From: JANQQJ01 sp046290575
Lineage (GTDB): Bacteria > Pseudomonadota > Alphaproteobacteria > SMXS01
Direction: 5' to 3'
Assembly (NCBI GenBank): GCA_046290575.1
Contig: JBKAGX010000002.1
Location: 507,999-571,998, forward strand
DNA: 64,000 bases
In this document: piece by piece, positions 17,646 through 25,599 of the stretch
How the letters are laid out: every line of letters starts with the position of its first letter
Position numbering within the stretch: the stretch's first letter is position 1
Made by a program: the position numbers and the translations under genes
Notes under the pieces: model-generated
The model's database searches: none
The model's input: only the letters and a program-made list of their open reading frames with translations
Told to the model about the DNA's origin: nothing

Positions 17646-18862
17646 GAGTGATCATCATTGGTGCTGGTATTGGCGGGGCTGCCTTGGCCCTGACTCTGGA
17701 TCATCTTGGGATCGATTTCGTTGTTCTTGAGCAGGCGAGAGCATTTGAGGACGTCGGCGCAGGGATCCAGCTCAGCCCCAATGGTGTCCGTATTCTTGAG
17801 CGCCTCGGCCTGGCCCAGGATCTGGCTGCATATGTCTGTGAGCCGGATTCGCACAAGTTCATGTCCTGGGACTCGGGTGAGACTGTCTTGCGGACGCCGC
17901 TTATGCCGCGTGCCAAAGAGGAATTCGGGTCGGCATACTATCATGCCCATCGCCGTGACGTGGTCGGATCACTGACGGGAAGACTGGACCGGTCCCGCGT
18001 GCGCATGAACACCCGCGTTGAATATATCGGCCAGACTGATGACCGTGTCTGGGCCCTCTGTGCAGACGGGTCACGCGTCGAGGGCGATGTTCTGATTGGC
18101 GCAGACGGCATCCATTCGCTTGTACGGGAGCGCATCTTCAGGCCGGACCCGCCCCGGCGGTCTGGCTATGTGGCCTGGCGGGGCGTTCTGGATGCTGACC
18201 GGGTGGCACATCTCCAGATCCCCGTCTCGTCCTATGTGGCGATGGGGCCGCGAATGTCCTTCGTTTACTATTATGTCGCGGGGGGGCGTCAGATGAACTG
18301 GCTGGCGCTGGGTGAGGCCGATGACGAAAAGATCGAATCATGGCACCAATCCGGAGACCGTGACGAGCTTCTCGGCTGGTTCGAGGGTTGGTATTCCGTG
18401 CCGAAAACCATGATTGAAGCAACGGAGGAGCCTTTCGTTACAGCTCTATTTGATCGCGTACCGTTGTCGCGTTGGGTGGATGGCAAGATCGCGATCATGG
18501 GCGATGCCGCCCATGCCATGCTGCCCTATCACGCGCAGGGGGCCGTCCAGAGCATCGAAGACGCCTGGGTGTTGGGGCGCTGTCTCGACGAAGCGGGCGA
18601 GTCGGTTGAGCAGGCACTGTTTCGGTATCAGGAACTCCGGCATGACAGGACGACGCGTATGGTCCAGCACTCACAGCAGGCAGAAGGCTGGTATCATATT
18701 GACGACCCGAAAGAAGTTGCAGCCCGTAACCGCCGTTTTGGGGAGATCGGAACGCAGAGCCATGGCGGGTTCACCCGGCAGCAAAACTGGCTCTACGCCT
18801 ATGACGCAGAACTGGCCGTTAACGGTACCGACGACGCCTGGCGTGCACTTCCCGACTGGTAG
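17642..18862 (+). CDS. FAD-dependent aromatic-ring monooxygenase (salicylate hydroxylase-like)
   Basis: A 406-residue class A flavoprotein monooxygenase. The FAD Rossmann motif GAGIGGAALALTL starts near residue 6, the DG motif is GADGIHSLVRE near residue 157, and the second FAD motif is GDAAHAMLPYHAQGA near residue 287. Such enzymes hydroxylate aromatic acids with NAD(P)H and oxygen. No ring-cleavage dioxygenase is adjacent, so the substrate is open. Fourth gene of the run beginning at 15387, translationally coupled to DUF938. Confidence 0.93.
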   Translation: MRVIIIGAGIGGAALALTLDHLGIDFVVLEQARAFEDVGAGIQLSPNGVRILERLGLAQDLAAYVCEPDSHKFMSWDSGETVLRTPLMPRAKEEFGSAYYHAHRRDVVGSLTGRLDRSRVRMNTRVEYIGQTDDRVWALCADGSRVEGDVLIGADGIHSLVRERIFRPDPPRRSGYVAWRGVLDADRVAHLQIPVSSYVAMGPRMSFVYYYVAGGRQMNWLALGEADDEKIESWHQSGDRDELLGWFEGWYSVPKTMIEATEEPFVTALFDRVPLSRWVDGKIAIMGDAAHAMLPYHAQGAVQSIEDAWVLGRCLDEAGESVEQALFRYQELRHDRTTRMVQHSQQAEGWYHIDDPKEVAARNRRFGEIGTQSHGGFTRQQNWLYAYDAELAVNGTDDAWRALPDW

Positions 18863-18924
18863 ACGGCGGGCAGACATGCGGCTAACGTCTTGCCGGCAAT
18901 AATTGTCCAGAAGGGGAGAGATCA

Positions 18925-19146
18925 TTGGCCGACATCAGGATTGAATCGGAAATTCCGGGCAAGGTCATTTCTGTCGAAGTATCGCCAGGCGATACCGTCG
19001 AAGAGGATGATCCCATCCTGATTCTGGAGTCCATGAAAATGGAAATTCCCGTCGCCAGCCCTTCCGAGGGAACGGTAAAGGAAATTCTGGTCGATCTCGA
19101 CGACACGATTAGTGAAGGTGATCCCGTGGCCGTTATCGAGGGGTGA
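18925..19146 (+). CDS. Free-standing biotinyl (BCCP-like) domain protein
   Basis: The 73-residue protein is a complete biotin/lipoyl-attachment hammerhead domain with ESMKME and the biotinylated lysine at K38; ESMKM is a tolerated variant of AMKM. It would carry carboxybiotin for an acyl-CoA or 2-oxo acid carboxylase. TTG at 18925 is the start, supported by AAGGGGAGAG just upstream. No biotin carboxylase or carboxyltransferase gene is nearby. Its 3' end overlaps the convergent SUMF1-like gene by 14 bases. Confidence 0.88.
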   Translation: MADIRIESEIPGKVISVEVSPGDTVEEDDPILILESMKMEIPVASPSEGTVKEILVDLDDTISEGDPVAVIEG

Positions 19147-20218
19147 CAGCGTCTGGAGGGCTCAAATCCCGAACCAGTCTGAAGCCAACCCGATTGCTTC
19201 GAACAGTTGCTGGCATTGGCTGACGTGCCGATGCGCGTGCCCATGCAGGTCCGTCCGCCCATGACCCGCCTCGAACAACGTGGTGTGCACAATCTGCGGA
19301 ATCCTCAACAGGATGATCTGGATATCCTTGGGTCATGCAGCCGGAGGTCCATTCGGCGGCATTGCCGAGAACGTTCAACAGTCCAAATGGGTTTGCCTGA
19401 AAGCTGTCGACCGGGGCTGTAAACGTAAAGCCGTCAGCGCAGGGAAACCCGCCATGCGGTGGCAGGGCCGATCCAGCGGTGGCACGGCCTTTTATGTTTG
19501 CGTGAGCGCAGGCTCGACCGACATCGTCGCCCCAGAACCAGGCGCCATGGGTTTCCGCCCGCGCGGCCCACTCCCATTCTGCTTCCGTCGGCAGCCGATA
19601 GGAGGTGCCGGCCTGTCTGGAAATCCAACCGGCGTAAGCCTCGGCATCTTGCCGGTTGACGCAGACGACTGGATCCTTGCCGGATTGATCGAACCCCGGG
19701 TCGCGCCAGGACGCAGCCTCGTCGCCATGGGGGTCTGCTTCAGCATTGCACCGCCCCATGGGCCAGTCGGCCGCTTCAACAAAAAGGGCGAAGGCATCTC
19801 GCGTGACTTCGGTGCGCGCCATGGCGAAAGGTTCAATCTCCACCCAGCGCAGCGGCAATTCCGTGGCGGCTTGTTCCGGGGAGAGGTTGAGCGCGTGGTA
19901 ACTCGCGTCGCGCAGGCCGATTGCAAGTCTACCGCCGCGGACCGGCATCATTTCCGGACAGGACGCGCAATCCTGGATCACCAGGGGCGTGGCGCGCTGG
20001 CTGTCGGCGGTGGGCTCGTCGACCTGGCCAGATGTTGCCGCGGGCGCGTCAAGAAGTTCCTCAAGGGTTGGCCGTTGGCTGTCTTGAACCCACGCGACCA
20101 GCAGGCCCACAAAAACGGCTACTGCGGCGATCGCAGCGGCGCGCGTGCCCACGGAGGCTTGCCGGTCCCTCTGACGCATACGCAGGTAGTCCGGGCCACG
20201 CTTTGGACGCGGCTGCAC
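19133..20218 (-). CDS. Membrane-anchored SUMF1/formylglycine-generating-enzyme-like protein, copy 1
   Basis: 361 residues: a cytoplasmic basic N-terminus, one membrane helix (about 27-45), a linker, a CASC motif (C84, C87), then an FGE-sulfatase/C-type-lectin-like domain with RTEVTRDAF, YRLPTEAEWEWAARA, NVLGNAAEWT, VRGGSW and NRVGFRLV. The catalytic cysteine pair of true formylglycine-generating enzymes, expected after GGSW, is absent, so it should not make formylglycine. Other cysteines match those of copy 2 and probably form disulfides in the periplasm. The GTG start overlaps the copy 2 stop by one base. Function unknown. Confidence 0.85.
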   Translation of the reverse strand: MQPRPKRGPDYLRMRQRDRQASVGTRAAAIAAVAVFVGLLVAWVQDSQRPTLEELLDAPAATSGQVDEPTADSQRATPLVIQDCASCPEMMPVRGGRLAIGLRDASYHALNLSPEQAATELPLRWVEIEPFAMARTEVTRDAFALFVEAADWPMGRCNAEADPHGDEAASWRDPGFDQSGKDPVVCVNRQDAEAYAGWISRQAGTSYRLPTEAEWEWAARAETHGAWFWGDDVGRACAHANIKGRATAGSALPPHGGFPCADGFTFTAPVDSFQANPFGLLNVLGNAAEWTSGCMTQGYPDHPVEDSADCAHHVVRGGSWADGPAWARASARQPMPATVRSNRVGFRLVRDLSPPDAVTPR

Positions 20219-21276
20219 TACTCGGCCTCCTGACGAAAACCAAGCTCTTTGACGACCCGAAAGCCTGTGTCGGCGCGCCGCGCCGTCGGAAGCGCACGCA
20301 GGCGGCGGGGCACGCGAAGGTTAGCAGGCGGATCGCTCCAGCCGCCTCCTTTAACGATCGTAACGTCGCAGTCCATTTGGTTGTTTGACGTGGCGGGAAG
20401 CACGGTTTCCTTGTGGTCCGGCGTCCAGCAGCTCGTGATCCGCTCACGCGCATTGCCGAACAGGTCGTACAGTCCCCACGGGTTGACCTCGAACCGGCCT
20501 GCGGGTGCTGTGTGCGCGAAACCTGTATCGCATGAATACGTTAGAGAGTTCGGCGTCGAGGGGTAGAGGCGGTGGAATGTAGCGCCGGCCACATTGCCGT
20601 GACGGCAGGCCTGCTCTGCTGCCTCCGCCCAGGGGGTCGAAGTGCCCGCATCTGCACGCGCGATATATTCCCATTCGACCTCGGTGATCAGGCGATAGGG
20701 GTTTAGGGTCCGTTGACGCAGCCAATCCGCATAGGCGGCTGCGTCCTCGTAGCTGACGCAGACCACCGGGTGGTGGTCCGTCTGATCAAATCCCGGATTG
20801 CGCCAGCTTGCTGATTCATCATAAATCCAGTTTGATCCCATGCGGATTGTGCAACCATCCGCGATATGGCCCGTCGCCGCGACAAAATCGGCAAACTGGC
20901 CTCTGGTTACTTCCGTACTGCTGACCGCAAAAGGCGCGGTGACAGAGACGCGCCGCGCAGGCGTTTCGGTTTGCATATGAAGGGGGGCGACGCTGTCCAC
21001 AAGCGCCTCTGCAGCACTGAGGCCCAGGGTCACGCTTCCCGGAGAGATCTGGACCATGGAGGGGCAGTTGTCGCAGTCCGCCGCGCCGCGCGTGGGGGTC
21101 GCGTCAATTGTTGTTTCTGTGGGTAGCAGCTCTGACTGGTCTGGTGAGGTGCCTGGCCTCGACAAGAAATAGATGGCAATTATGACCGCCGCCGCGGCGC
21201 CGGCTAGACCGACGACTCGCACCAACATGCCGGAAGAGCGATCCGCTTTGTAGTCATCTGTACTTTTTCGCGCCAT
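20218..21276 (-). CDS. Membrane-anchored SUMF1-like protein, copy 2
   Basis: 352 residues with the same architecture as the downstream neighbour: one membrane helix (about 18-38), a CDNC motif (C68, C71), and a SUMF1 domain with STEVTRGQFADFV, YRLITEVEWEYIARA, DLFGNARERIT, KGGGW and DTGFRVV. The GGGW segment is again followed by no catalytic Cys. The two genes are tandem duplicates that have diverged strongly. ATG at 21276 follows GGCGGGG; an in-frame TTG at 21303 is a weaker alternative. Probable two-gene operon, with this gene first. Confidence 0.85.
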   Translation of the reverse strand: MARKSTDDYKADRSSGMLVRVVGLAGAAAAVIIAIYFLSRPGTSPDQSELLPTETTIDATPTRGAADCDNCPSMVQISPGSVTLGLSAAEALVDSVAPLHMQTETPARRVSVTAPFAVSSTEVTRGQFADFVAATGHIADGCTIRMGSNWIYDESASWRNPGFDQTDHHPVVCVSYEDAAAYADWLRQRTLNPYRLITEVEWEYIARADAGTSTPWAEAAEQACRHGNVAGATFHRLYPSTPNSLTYSCDTGFAHTAPAGRFEVNPWGLYDLFGNARERITSCWTPDHKETVLPATSNNQMDCDVTIVKGGGWSDPPANLRVPRRLRALPTARRADTGFRVVKELGFRQEAE

Positions 21277-21350
21277 GGCCCCGCCGGAATTTACCCCACG
21301 CAATGTAGGCCGCGTTGCCTGACTTGTCAGGTTTTGCCCAACCCGAAATG

Positions 21351-21379
21351 AAAAAAGGCCGGCAGTTTGACTGCCAGCC
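21351..21379 (-). terminator. Rho-independent terminator after the His/Tyr-rich secreted protein
   Basis: On the minus strand the stem GGCTGGCAG/CTGCCGGCC with a five-base loop is followed by six T. It lies about 27 bases beyond the stop of the gene at 21406. Confidence 0.85.
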
Positions 21380-21405
21380 TCTTCATAGAGCGATATGTCT
21401 AAATT

Positions 21406-22149
21406 CTAGGGAAGCTGTTCAACCACGTGTTCGCTGCCGCTGACGATATAGGCTGACCCGTTGGCGTCGTAGCACATGGTCGCCCCCATTTTGACCTGGT
21501 ACCCGTCGGCGCCTTCAATCTTGTGGACGACATGGCAAGGCCGGTTATTGGCCTGTGGCGCCGGACGACTATTGTTGTAATAGACCCGGTCGTCGTTATT
21601 GGATTCGGCGATGCTATAGGCCAGTGCGGCGGTGCCCAGGATGGCGAAGGGCACCCAATAGCCGCTGTTATGATAGCCATAGTGACGGTATCCGTGCCTG
21701 TACCCGTGACGGTAGCCATAGCGATGCGGCCGGTAGCCGCCACGCCAATAGCCATGACGATAGGGGCGATAGTGGTGCCGGTAGCCGTGGCGGTATCCAT
21801 GCCTGTAGCCGCGCTTGTAGGGCCTGTAATTGTGGCGGTAACCGTGTTTGTAGCCATGATTGTAGGCACGCTTGTTGTGTTTGTACCCGTGCCGATAGCC
21901 CTTGTTGTAGTTACGGTTATAGCTGCGATTGTAATATTGATGACGGGTGCCGCGATAACTGTAGTTGCGGTTTCCATAATTGCGGCTTCGGTAGCCACGG
22001 TTTCCGTAGTCGTGCCGTCCGCCACCCTTGTAATGGTGGCCGCCCCGGCCATCGCGATAACCGTCGCGCGCTGATGTCTCGCTCGGCATCGTCACTGCGA
22101 ACAGCGCTGCGATCGACGCAAGTGCGGTGAGGTATTTCAGGTTCATCAT
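21406..22149 (-). CDS. Secreted Tyr/His/Arg-rich low-complexity protein, paralog A
   Basis: 247 residues. A signal peptide (MMNLKYLTALASIAALFAV..SA) precedes about 130 residues dominated by Gly, Tyr, His, Arg and Asn, with many GYRHGY or GYKHGY units. A short hydrophobic segment (WVPFAILGTAALAYSIA) follows, then a C-terminal module PCHVV..MGATMCYDANGSAYIVSGSEHVV. That module and the YSYRGTRH segment recur in the protein encoded at 22555-23475. Two conserved Cys in the module could form a disulfide. ATG at 22149 follows GGGAGAG. The His-rich stretch might bind metal or polyanions; that is inference only. Confidence 0.75.
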   Translation of the reverse strand: MMNLKYLTALASIAALFAVTMPSETSARDGYRDGRGGHHYKGGGRHDYGNRGYRSRNYGNRNYSYRGTRHQYYNRSYNRNYNKGYRHGYKHNKRAYNHGYKHGYRHNYRPYKRGYRHGYRHGYRHHYRPYRHGYWRGGYRPHRYGYRHGYRHGYRHYGYHNSGYWVPFAILGTAALAYSIAESNNDDRVYYNNSRPAPQANNRPCHVVHKIEGADGYQVKMGATMCYDANGSAYIVSGSEHVVEQLP

Positions 22150-22554
22150 GGCGTGCTCTCCCAAGCCGATTTTTGAGGCTCGATTCGCAGGATAGCCAAA
22201 TCAAGATGAATGAAGTCTGAACGATAGCGCCCTTTCCACAATAGTGTGGTCAATTCTGTTTCTGCTCTGGCGTGCCGATCCACAAGGAGCGACGTGCAGC
22301 GCGATACTTTTGTATCGGGCAAGCGCCGGGACGCCGTGGGTGGCCGCCATAGCGAAACCCAGAAGGGCCGGGCGCTTTTTGACCGGCTTTGGGGTCACTC
22401 GTTCTTGAATATGCCTCAGCATGTCCTGCGTCCTCGTTCCTGAAAGCCGATCAAAATCGCCTCGGCAGAATGATCACACTATTGTTTAAAGGGTGCTCAA
22501 GAAAAAGCCGCCGGCCAATAGGACCGGCGGCTTGATTCTTCAGCTGTTCATGGC
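22150..22554. other. Intergenic region between the two His/Tyr/Arg-rich paralogs
   Basis: This 405-base gap should hold the promoter of paralog A (minus strand) and contains the terminator of paralog B at its right end. A 73-codon open frame on the minus strand (22201-22422) lacks a convincing ribosome-binding site and resembles no family I recognise, so I do not call it a gene. Confidence 0.6.
22502..22533 (-). terminator. Rho-independent terminator after paralog B
   Basis: On the minus strand the stem AGCCGCCGG/CCGGCGGCT with a nine-base loop is followed by TTTTTC. It lies about 20 bases past the stop of the gene at 22555. Confidence 0.85.
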
Positions 22555-23475
22555 TCAGTAATAGTGGAGCACATGGCGGCTGCCGCGCAGGATGTATGAG
22601 TCTCCGTAACGGTCGTAGCACATGATCGCGCCCACCAGGCGGGGTGCACCACCCCTGTACTTCACGCGGGTTACCGGGTGGCAGTCGTTGCGGTAGCCGC
22701 TATTGAAGCCAATGAACTGATGGAAGCCATTCCACACGCGGCCGTAATAGGGGCGCCACACATTGTAGTGACTGCGGTGATTGAAGAAGTGCCGGGTATC
22801 CCAGTACGGACGGCTGTAATCATACCGGTGGTTGGCTGTATACCGGCCATGCTTGTAGCCCTTGCGATAGGCCTTGTTCAGTCGCTTCTGCCGCTTCCGG
22901 TCGTATTTATAGAAGTCCCGGTCGTGGCGCGTGCCGCGATAGCTGTAGTACCGGTTCTTGTGATCGCGGCCGCTATAGTGCTTGTAGCCACGGTGATAGC
23001 CGGCCCGGTCGACATAGGTCTTGCCGTTTTTCCGGTAGTAACGCTTGTTGTCGTCGTAATAGCGCTGGGCCTGACGGTGCTCGCGGCGAACGTCGCGGTG
23101 ATAATCACGCCTCAGATCGCGGCGTTCGGCCCGACGCTGTTCCTGTCTGAACTCGCGGCGATCCTGCTGGCGTTCGGCCCGGCGCTGTTCCTGTCTGAAC
23201 TCGCGGCGATCCTGCTGGCGTTCAGCTCTCCGTTGTTCACGGTTGAACTCGCGGCGGTCCTGTTTGCGTTCGGCTCTGCGCTGATCACGGCGCTCTTGCT
23301 GGCGATACGCCTTGCGCTGGTCGCGTTTAACATCGCGGTCGCCTTTGTACTGGCGCTCAACGTTCCGGCCACGGTCGTCATCGCCGGCCCGGGCCATAAC
23401 GTCGCCCGGCGCGGTCAGCGCGATTGCGGCGGTCGCTAAGGCGGCAATCACTGGAATTTTCATACGCGTGGTCAT
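22555..23475 (-). CDS. Secreted Arg/Gln/Tyr-rich repeat protein, paralog B
   Basis: 306 residues: signal peptide (MTTRMKIPVIAALATAAIAL), then a very basic, charged region with four imperfect 16-residue units built on QDRREFRQEQRRAER (probably a long helix), then a Tyr/Lys/His-rich stretch containing YSYRGTRH. The C-terminal module DCHPVTRV..VGAIMCYDRYGDSYILRGSRHVL aligns with paralog A. The two proteins therefore share signal peptide, middle motif and end, but differ in their low-complexity part. Function unknown; the high positive charge suggests binding to nucleic acid, LPS or acidic polysaccharide. Confidence 0.75.
   Translation of the reverse strand: MTTRMKIPVIAALATAAIALTAPGDVMARAGDDDRGRNVERQYKGDRDVKRDQRKAYRQQERRDQRRAERKQDRREFNREQRRAERQQDRREFRQEQRRAERQQDRREFRQEQRRAERRDLRRDYHRDVRREHRQAQRYYDDNKRYYRKNGKTYVDRAGYHRGYKHYSGRDHKNRYYSYRGTRHDRDFYKYDRKRQKRLNKAYRKGYKHGRYTANHRYDYSRPYWDTRHFFNHRSHYNVWRPYYGRVWNGFHQFIGFNSGYRNDCHPVTRVKYRGGAPRLVGAIMCYDRYGDSYILRGSRHVLHYY
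23122..23292. repeat. 48-bp tandem repeat inside paralog B
   Basis: Units begin at 23122, 23170, 23218 and 23266, each 48 bases; the first two are almost identical, the last two more diverged and the fourth incomplete. The period is a whole number of codons (16), encoding QDRREFRQEQRRAER-like units, so copy-number change would keep the frame. Confidence 0.9.
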
Positions 23476-23586
23476 CAGATGTCTCCTTTGGTCGACTTGA
23501 TGACACGGAGATTCGCATAGTGAGGCTGTACCTAAAATGAACGGCCCATTTAACTCCCGTTCACAAAGGTAAAGGGCATCAAGTAT

Positions 23587-23979
23587 CTATTTATAAAGGG
23601 ATTTTGGGTCGATCAACACGTCTTCAGTTTCAACTACCTCAGCATTTCTGAACGCCCGGAAGAAGCATGTGCGCCGTCCGGTGTGGCAGGCGACACCGGT
23701 TTGATCGACCAGCAGAAGAATTGTGTCCCCGTCGCAGTCGATCCGCAGATCTTTCAACAATTGAGTCTGGCCAGAGCTTTCACCCTTGCGCCACAGCGCC
23801 TGCCGCGACCGCGACCAGTAACAAACCTGCCCTGTCCGCGCGGTTTCACGCAACGCGTCTTCGTTCATCCACGCCATCATCAGGGTCTCCCCCGTATCGT
23901 GCTGCTGCGCGATGGCGGGTACCAGCCCGTCAGAGTCGAATTTGATGAGGTCGATTAAAGGGTCGGTCATGTCTGCCAT
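23587..23979 (-). CDS. hisI: Phosphoribosyl-AMP cyclohydrolase
   Basis: HisI opens the adenine ring of phosphoribosyl-AMP, the third step of histidine synthesis. The 130-residue protein is the monofunctional form. It shows MMAWMNEDALRET, the YWSRSRQ..WRKGESSG segment, and the metal ligands in DCDGDTILLLVDQTGVACHTG..TCFF. It stands apart from other his genes, as is often the case in Alphaproteobacteria. The gene is divergent from a small secreted protein at 24057. Confidence 0.96.
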   Translation of the reverse strand: MADMTDPLIDLIKFDSDGLVPAIAQQHDTGETLMMAWMNEDALRETARTGQVCYWSRSRQALWRKGESSGQTQLLKDLRIDCDGDTILLLVDQTGVACHTGRRTCFFRAFRNAEVVETEDVLIDPKSLYK

Positions 23980-24056
23980 GGGACTATCCGATATACGGGA
24001 CGTTGAAGCTGAACGTTTCTGTGCTATTTTAACAGAAGATCTAGGAGAGAGTTCCG

Positions 24057-24413
24057 TTGAAACGACTGGCCCTTACAGCACTGTTCGCGCTCGCACTACC
24101 CATGAATGCCGTCATGGCATTCCAGGTGATCGGGACGGAGCAGATGGACGAGGCGGGTTTCAACCTGTCTGACCAAGGCTATTTCAGTCAGTACAGCGCC
24201 CAGAACGATGCACAGGCCGGTCTTCATTTCTCCGGCGGTCTGCGCCGATCAGACGGCATCAACTACTATGGCCGCAGCGACAGTGGCAGTGGCCGCTTCT
24301 TTGGCGACCGGTCTTCGACGTATAAAGGCTGTGCGAGCGGCACATCCAATGTCAGCCAGCTCAACGCGATGGGCGGCACCGGCTTTGCCTACCCCTGTCA
24401 GCGGTTCCGCTAG
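24057..24413 (+). CDS. Small secreted protein of unknown function
   Basis: 118 residues with a clear signal peptide (MKRLALTALFALALPMNAVMA) and a Gly/Ser/Tyr-rich mature part. The mature part has two cysteines (KGCASGTSN and YPCQRF), probably one disulfide. TTG at 24057 is the start, with GGAGAG 9 bases upstream. No family recognised. It ends 12 bases before the convergent metC stop. Codon use looks like that of its neighbours, so it is probably a real gene. Confidence 0.65.
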   Translation: MKRLALTALFALALPMNAVMAFQVIGTEQMDEAGFNLSDQGYFSQYSAQNDAQAGLHFSGGLRRSDGINYYGRSDSGSGRFFGDRSSTYKGCASGTSNVSQLNAMGGTGFAYPCQRFR

Positions 24414-24425
24414 TTTACAGTCTGC

Positions 24426-25595
24426 TCAGAGCGCTGCTGCAAAACGTCTAAACCCTTCGTCCAAATCCGCGATCAGATCCTCAGGGTCTTCGAGGCCGAT
24501 ATGGAACCGGATCAGCGGACCGGGCGCGGACCATTCCGTCGCGGTGCGCCCCTGCGCCGGGTCGGAGGGAATGGCCAGACTTTCATAGCCACCCCATGAA
24601 AACCCGAGCTTGAAGTGGTCCAGCCCGTCCAACAGAGCCGCAACCGCGTCATCGGTGCCTTCTTTCAGGACAATGCTGAACAAGCCGGTCGCGCCGCTGA
24701 AGTCCCGCTTCCAGAAATCATGCCCAGGCGTATCAGGGAAGGCAGGGTGCAGGACCTGATGGACCTCAGGCCGTCCGTCCAGCCAGTGAGCGACTTTCAG
24801 CGCATTTTCCTGATGCCGTTCCAGCCGCACACCAAGGGTCCGCAGGCCCCTGAGCGCGAGATAGGTATCGTCCGGTGCCGCGCAGTGACCATGCATGAAA
24901 CCGCCGAGTCGCAAGCGCTTCCAGGCGCGTTCATTGGCGACAGCGGCGCCCATCATCACGTCAGAATGGCCAACGACATATTTTGTCAGCGCCTGAATGG
25001 CGACGTCGACGCCATGGTCCAGCGGGCGGAAGAACAGGGGCGTCGCCCATGTGTTGTCGGCAAAGACCCAGGCCCCGTGCGCTTTCGCGGCCGCAGCGAT
25101 GGCGGCTGTGTCCTGTACTTCGAAGGTCAGCGAGCCGGGCGATTCGGTGAACACCAGTTTGGTATTGTCGCGCATCAGGTCGGCAATGCCCGCGCCGATC
25201 ATGGGGTCGTAATAGGTGGTCTCGACGCCGAGTTTCTTCAGGCCGTGGTCACAGAAAATCCGTGACGGACCGTAGACCGTGTCAGCCATCAACACATGAT
25301 CGCCGGCTTCGACGAAGGCCAGCAACGCGCCGGTGATGGCCGCCAGCCCCGACCCGTAAAGCGCACATCCTGCACCGCCATCCAGTTCGGTCAGCGCGTC
25401 CATCAGCGCCCATTGGGTCGGCGTGCCACGACGGCCGTAATAGAGGACATGTTCATCCCGGCCGCTGATCGCCTCGTTCAGCTCGGCGACCGTATCGAAG
25501 ACAATGGTCGAGGCGTGATAGACGGGCACGTTGACCATGCCCGGCGCTGCCTTGTCGCCGCGCCCGGTTGAAACCAGTCTGGTGTCTTTTTTCAT
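24426..25595 (-). CDS. metC: Cystathionine beta-lyase (Cys/Met metabolism PLP enzyme)
   Basis: The 389-residue enzyme cleaves cystathionine to homocysteine, pyruvate and ammonia. Visible landmarks are DTRLVSTGRG, YGRRGTPTQWALMDAL, the YGSGLAAI segment, FADNTWATP with the cofactor-binding Asp, and the PLP lysine in ALTKYVVGHSD. ATG at 25595 is chosen because it gives the normal N-terminus and lies 4 bases after the sulfurtransferase stop. Close paralogs (cystathionine gamma-synthase) look similar, but the alternating MetC-type LTKY..GHSD and DHGVDVAIQ segments favour the beta-lyase. Last gene of cysK-sseA-metC. Confidence 0.9.
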   Translation of the reverse strand: MKKDTRLVSTGRGDKAAPGMVNVPVYHASTIVFDTVAELNEAISGRDEHVLYYGRRGTPTQWALMDALTELDGGAGCALYGSGLAAITGALLAFVEAGDHVLMADTVYGPSRIFCDHGLKKLGVETTYYDPMIGAGIADLMRDNTKLVFTESPGSLTFEVQDTAAIAAAAKAHGAWVFADNTWATPLFFRPLDHGVDVAIQALTKYVVGHSDVMMGAAVANERAWKRLRLGGFMHGHCAAPDDTYLALRGLRTLGVRLERHQENALKVAHWLDGRPEVHQVLHPAFPDTPGHDFWKRDFSGATGLFSIVLKEGTDDAVAALLDGLDHFKLGFSWGGYESLAIPSDPAQGRTATEWSAPGPLIRFHIGLEDPEDLIADLDEGFRRFAAAL

Positions 25596-25599
25596 GACT

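Noticed and set aside
19133..21276. Classifying the tandem SUMF1-like proteins as formylglycine-generating enzymes
   Set aside because: The catalytic cysteines after GG(S/G)W are absent in both proteins and no sulfatase gene is nearby.
21276..21303. Upstream TTG start for the second SUMF1-like gene
   Set aside because: The TTG at 21303 has no better ribosome-binding site, and the added nine residues look like untranslated sequence; ATG 21276 was preferred.
21523..22130. Two long open frames on the plus strand opposite the His/Tyr-rich gene
   Set aside because: They are antisense images of the GYRHGY repeat coding sequence. They read as Val/Ala/Pro or Cys-rich low complexity and have no ribosome-binding site; the minus-strand frame has a signal peptide, a terminator and a paralog.
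22201..22422. A 73-codon minus-strand frame in the gap between the two paralogs
   Set aside because: No recognisable domain, no convincing Shine-Dalgarno spacing, and it lies where the promoter of paralog A should be.
22678..23439. A 253-codon hydrophobic open frame antisense to paralog B
   Set aside because: Its Val/Ala/Leu composition comes from the complement of Arg/Tyr/Asp codons. The sense frame has a signal peptide, repeats in phase and a conserved C-terminal module.
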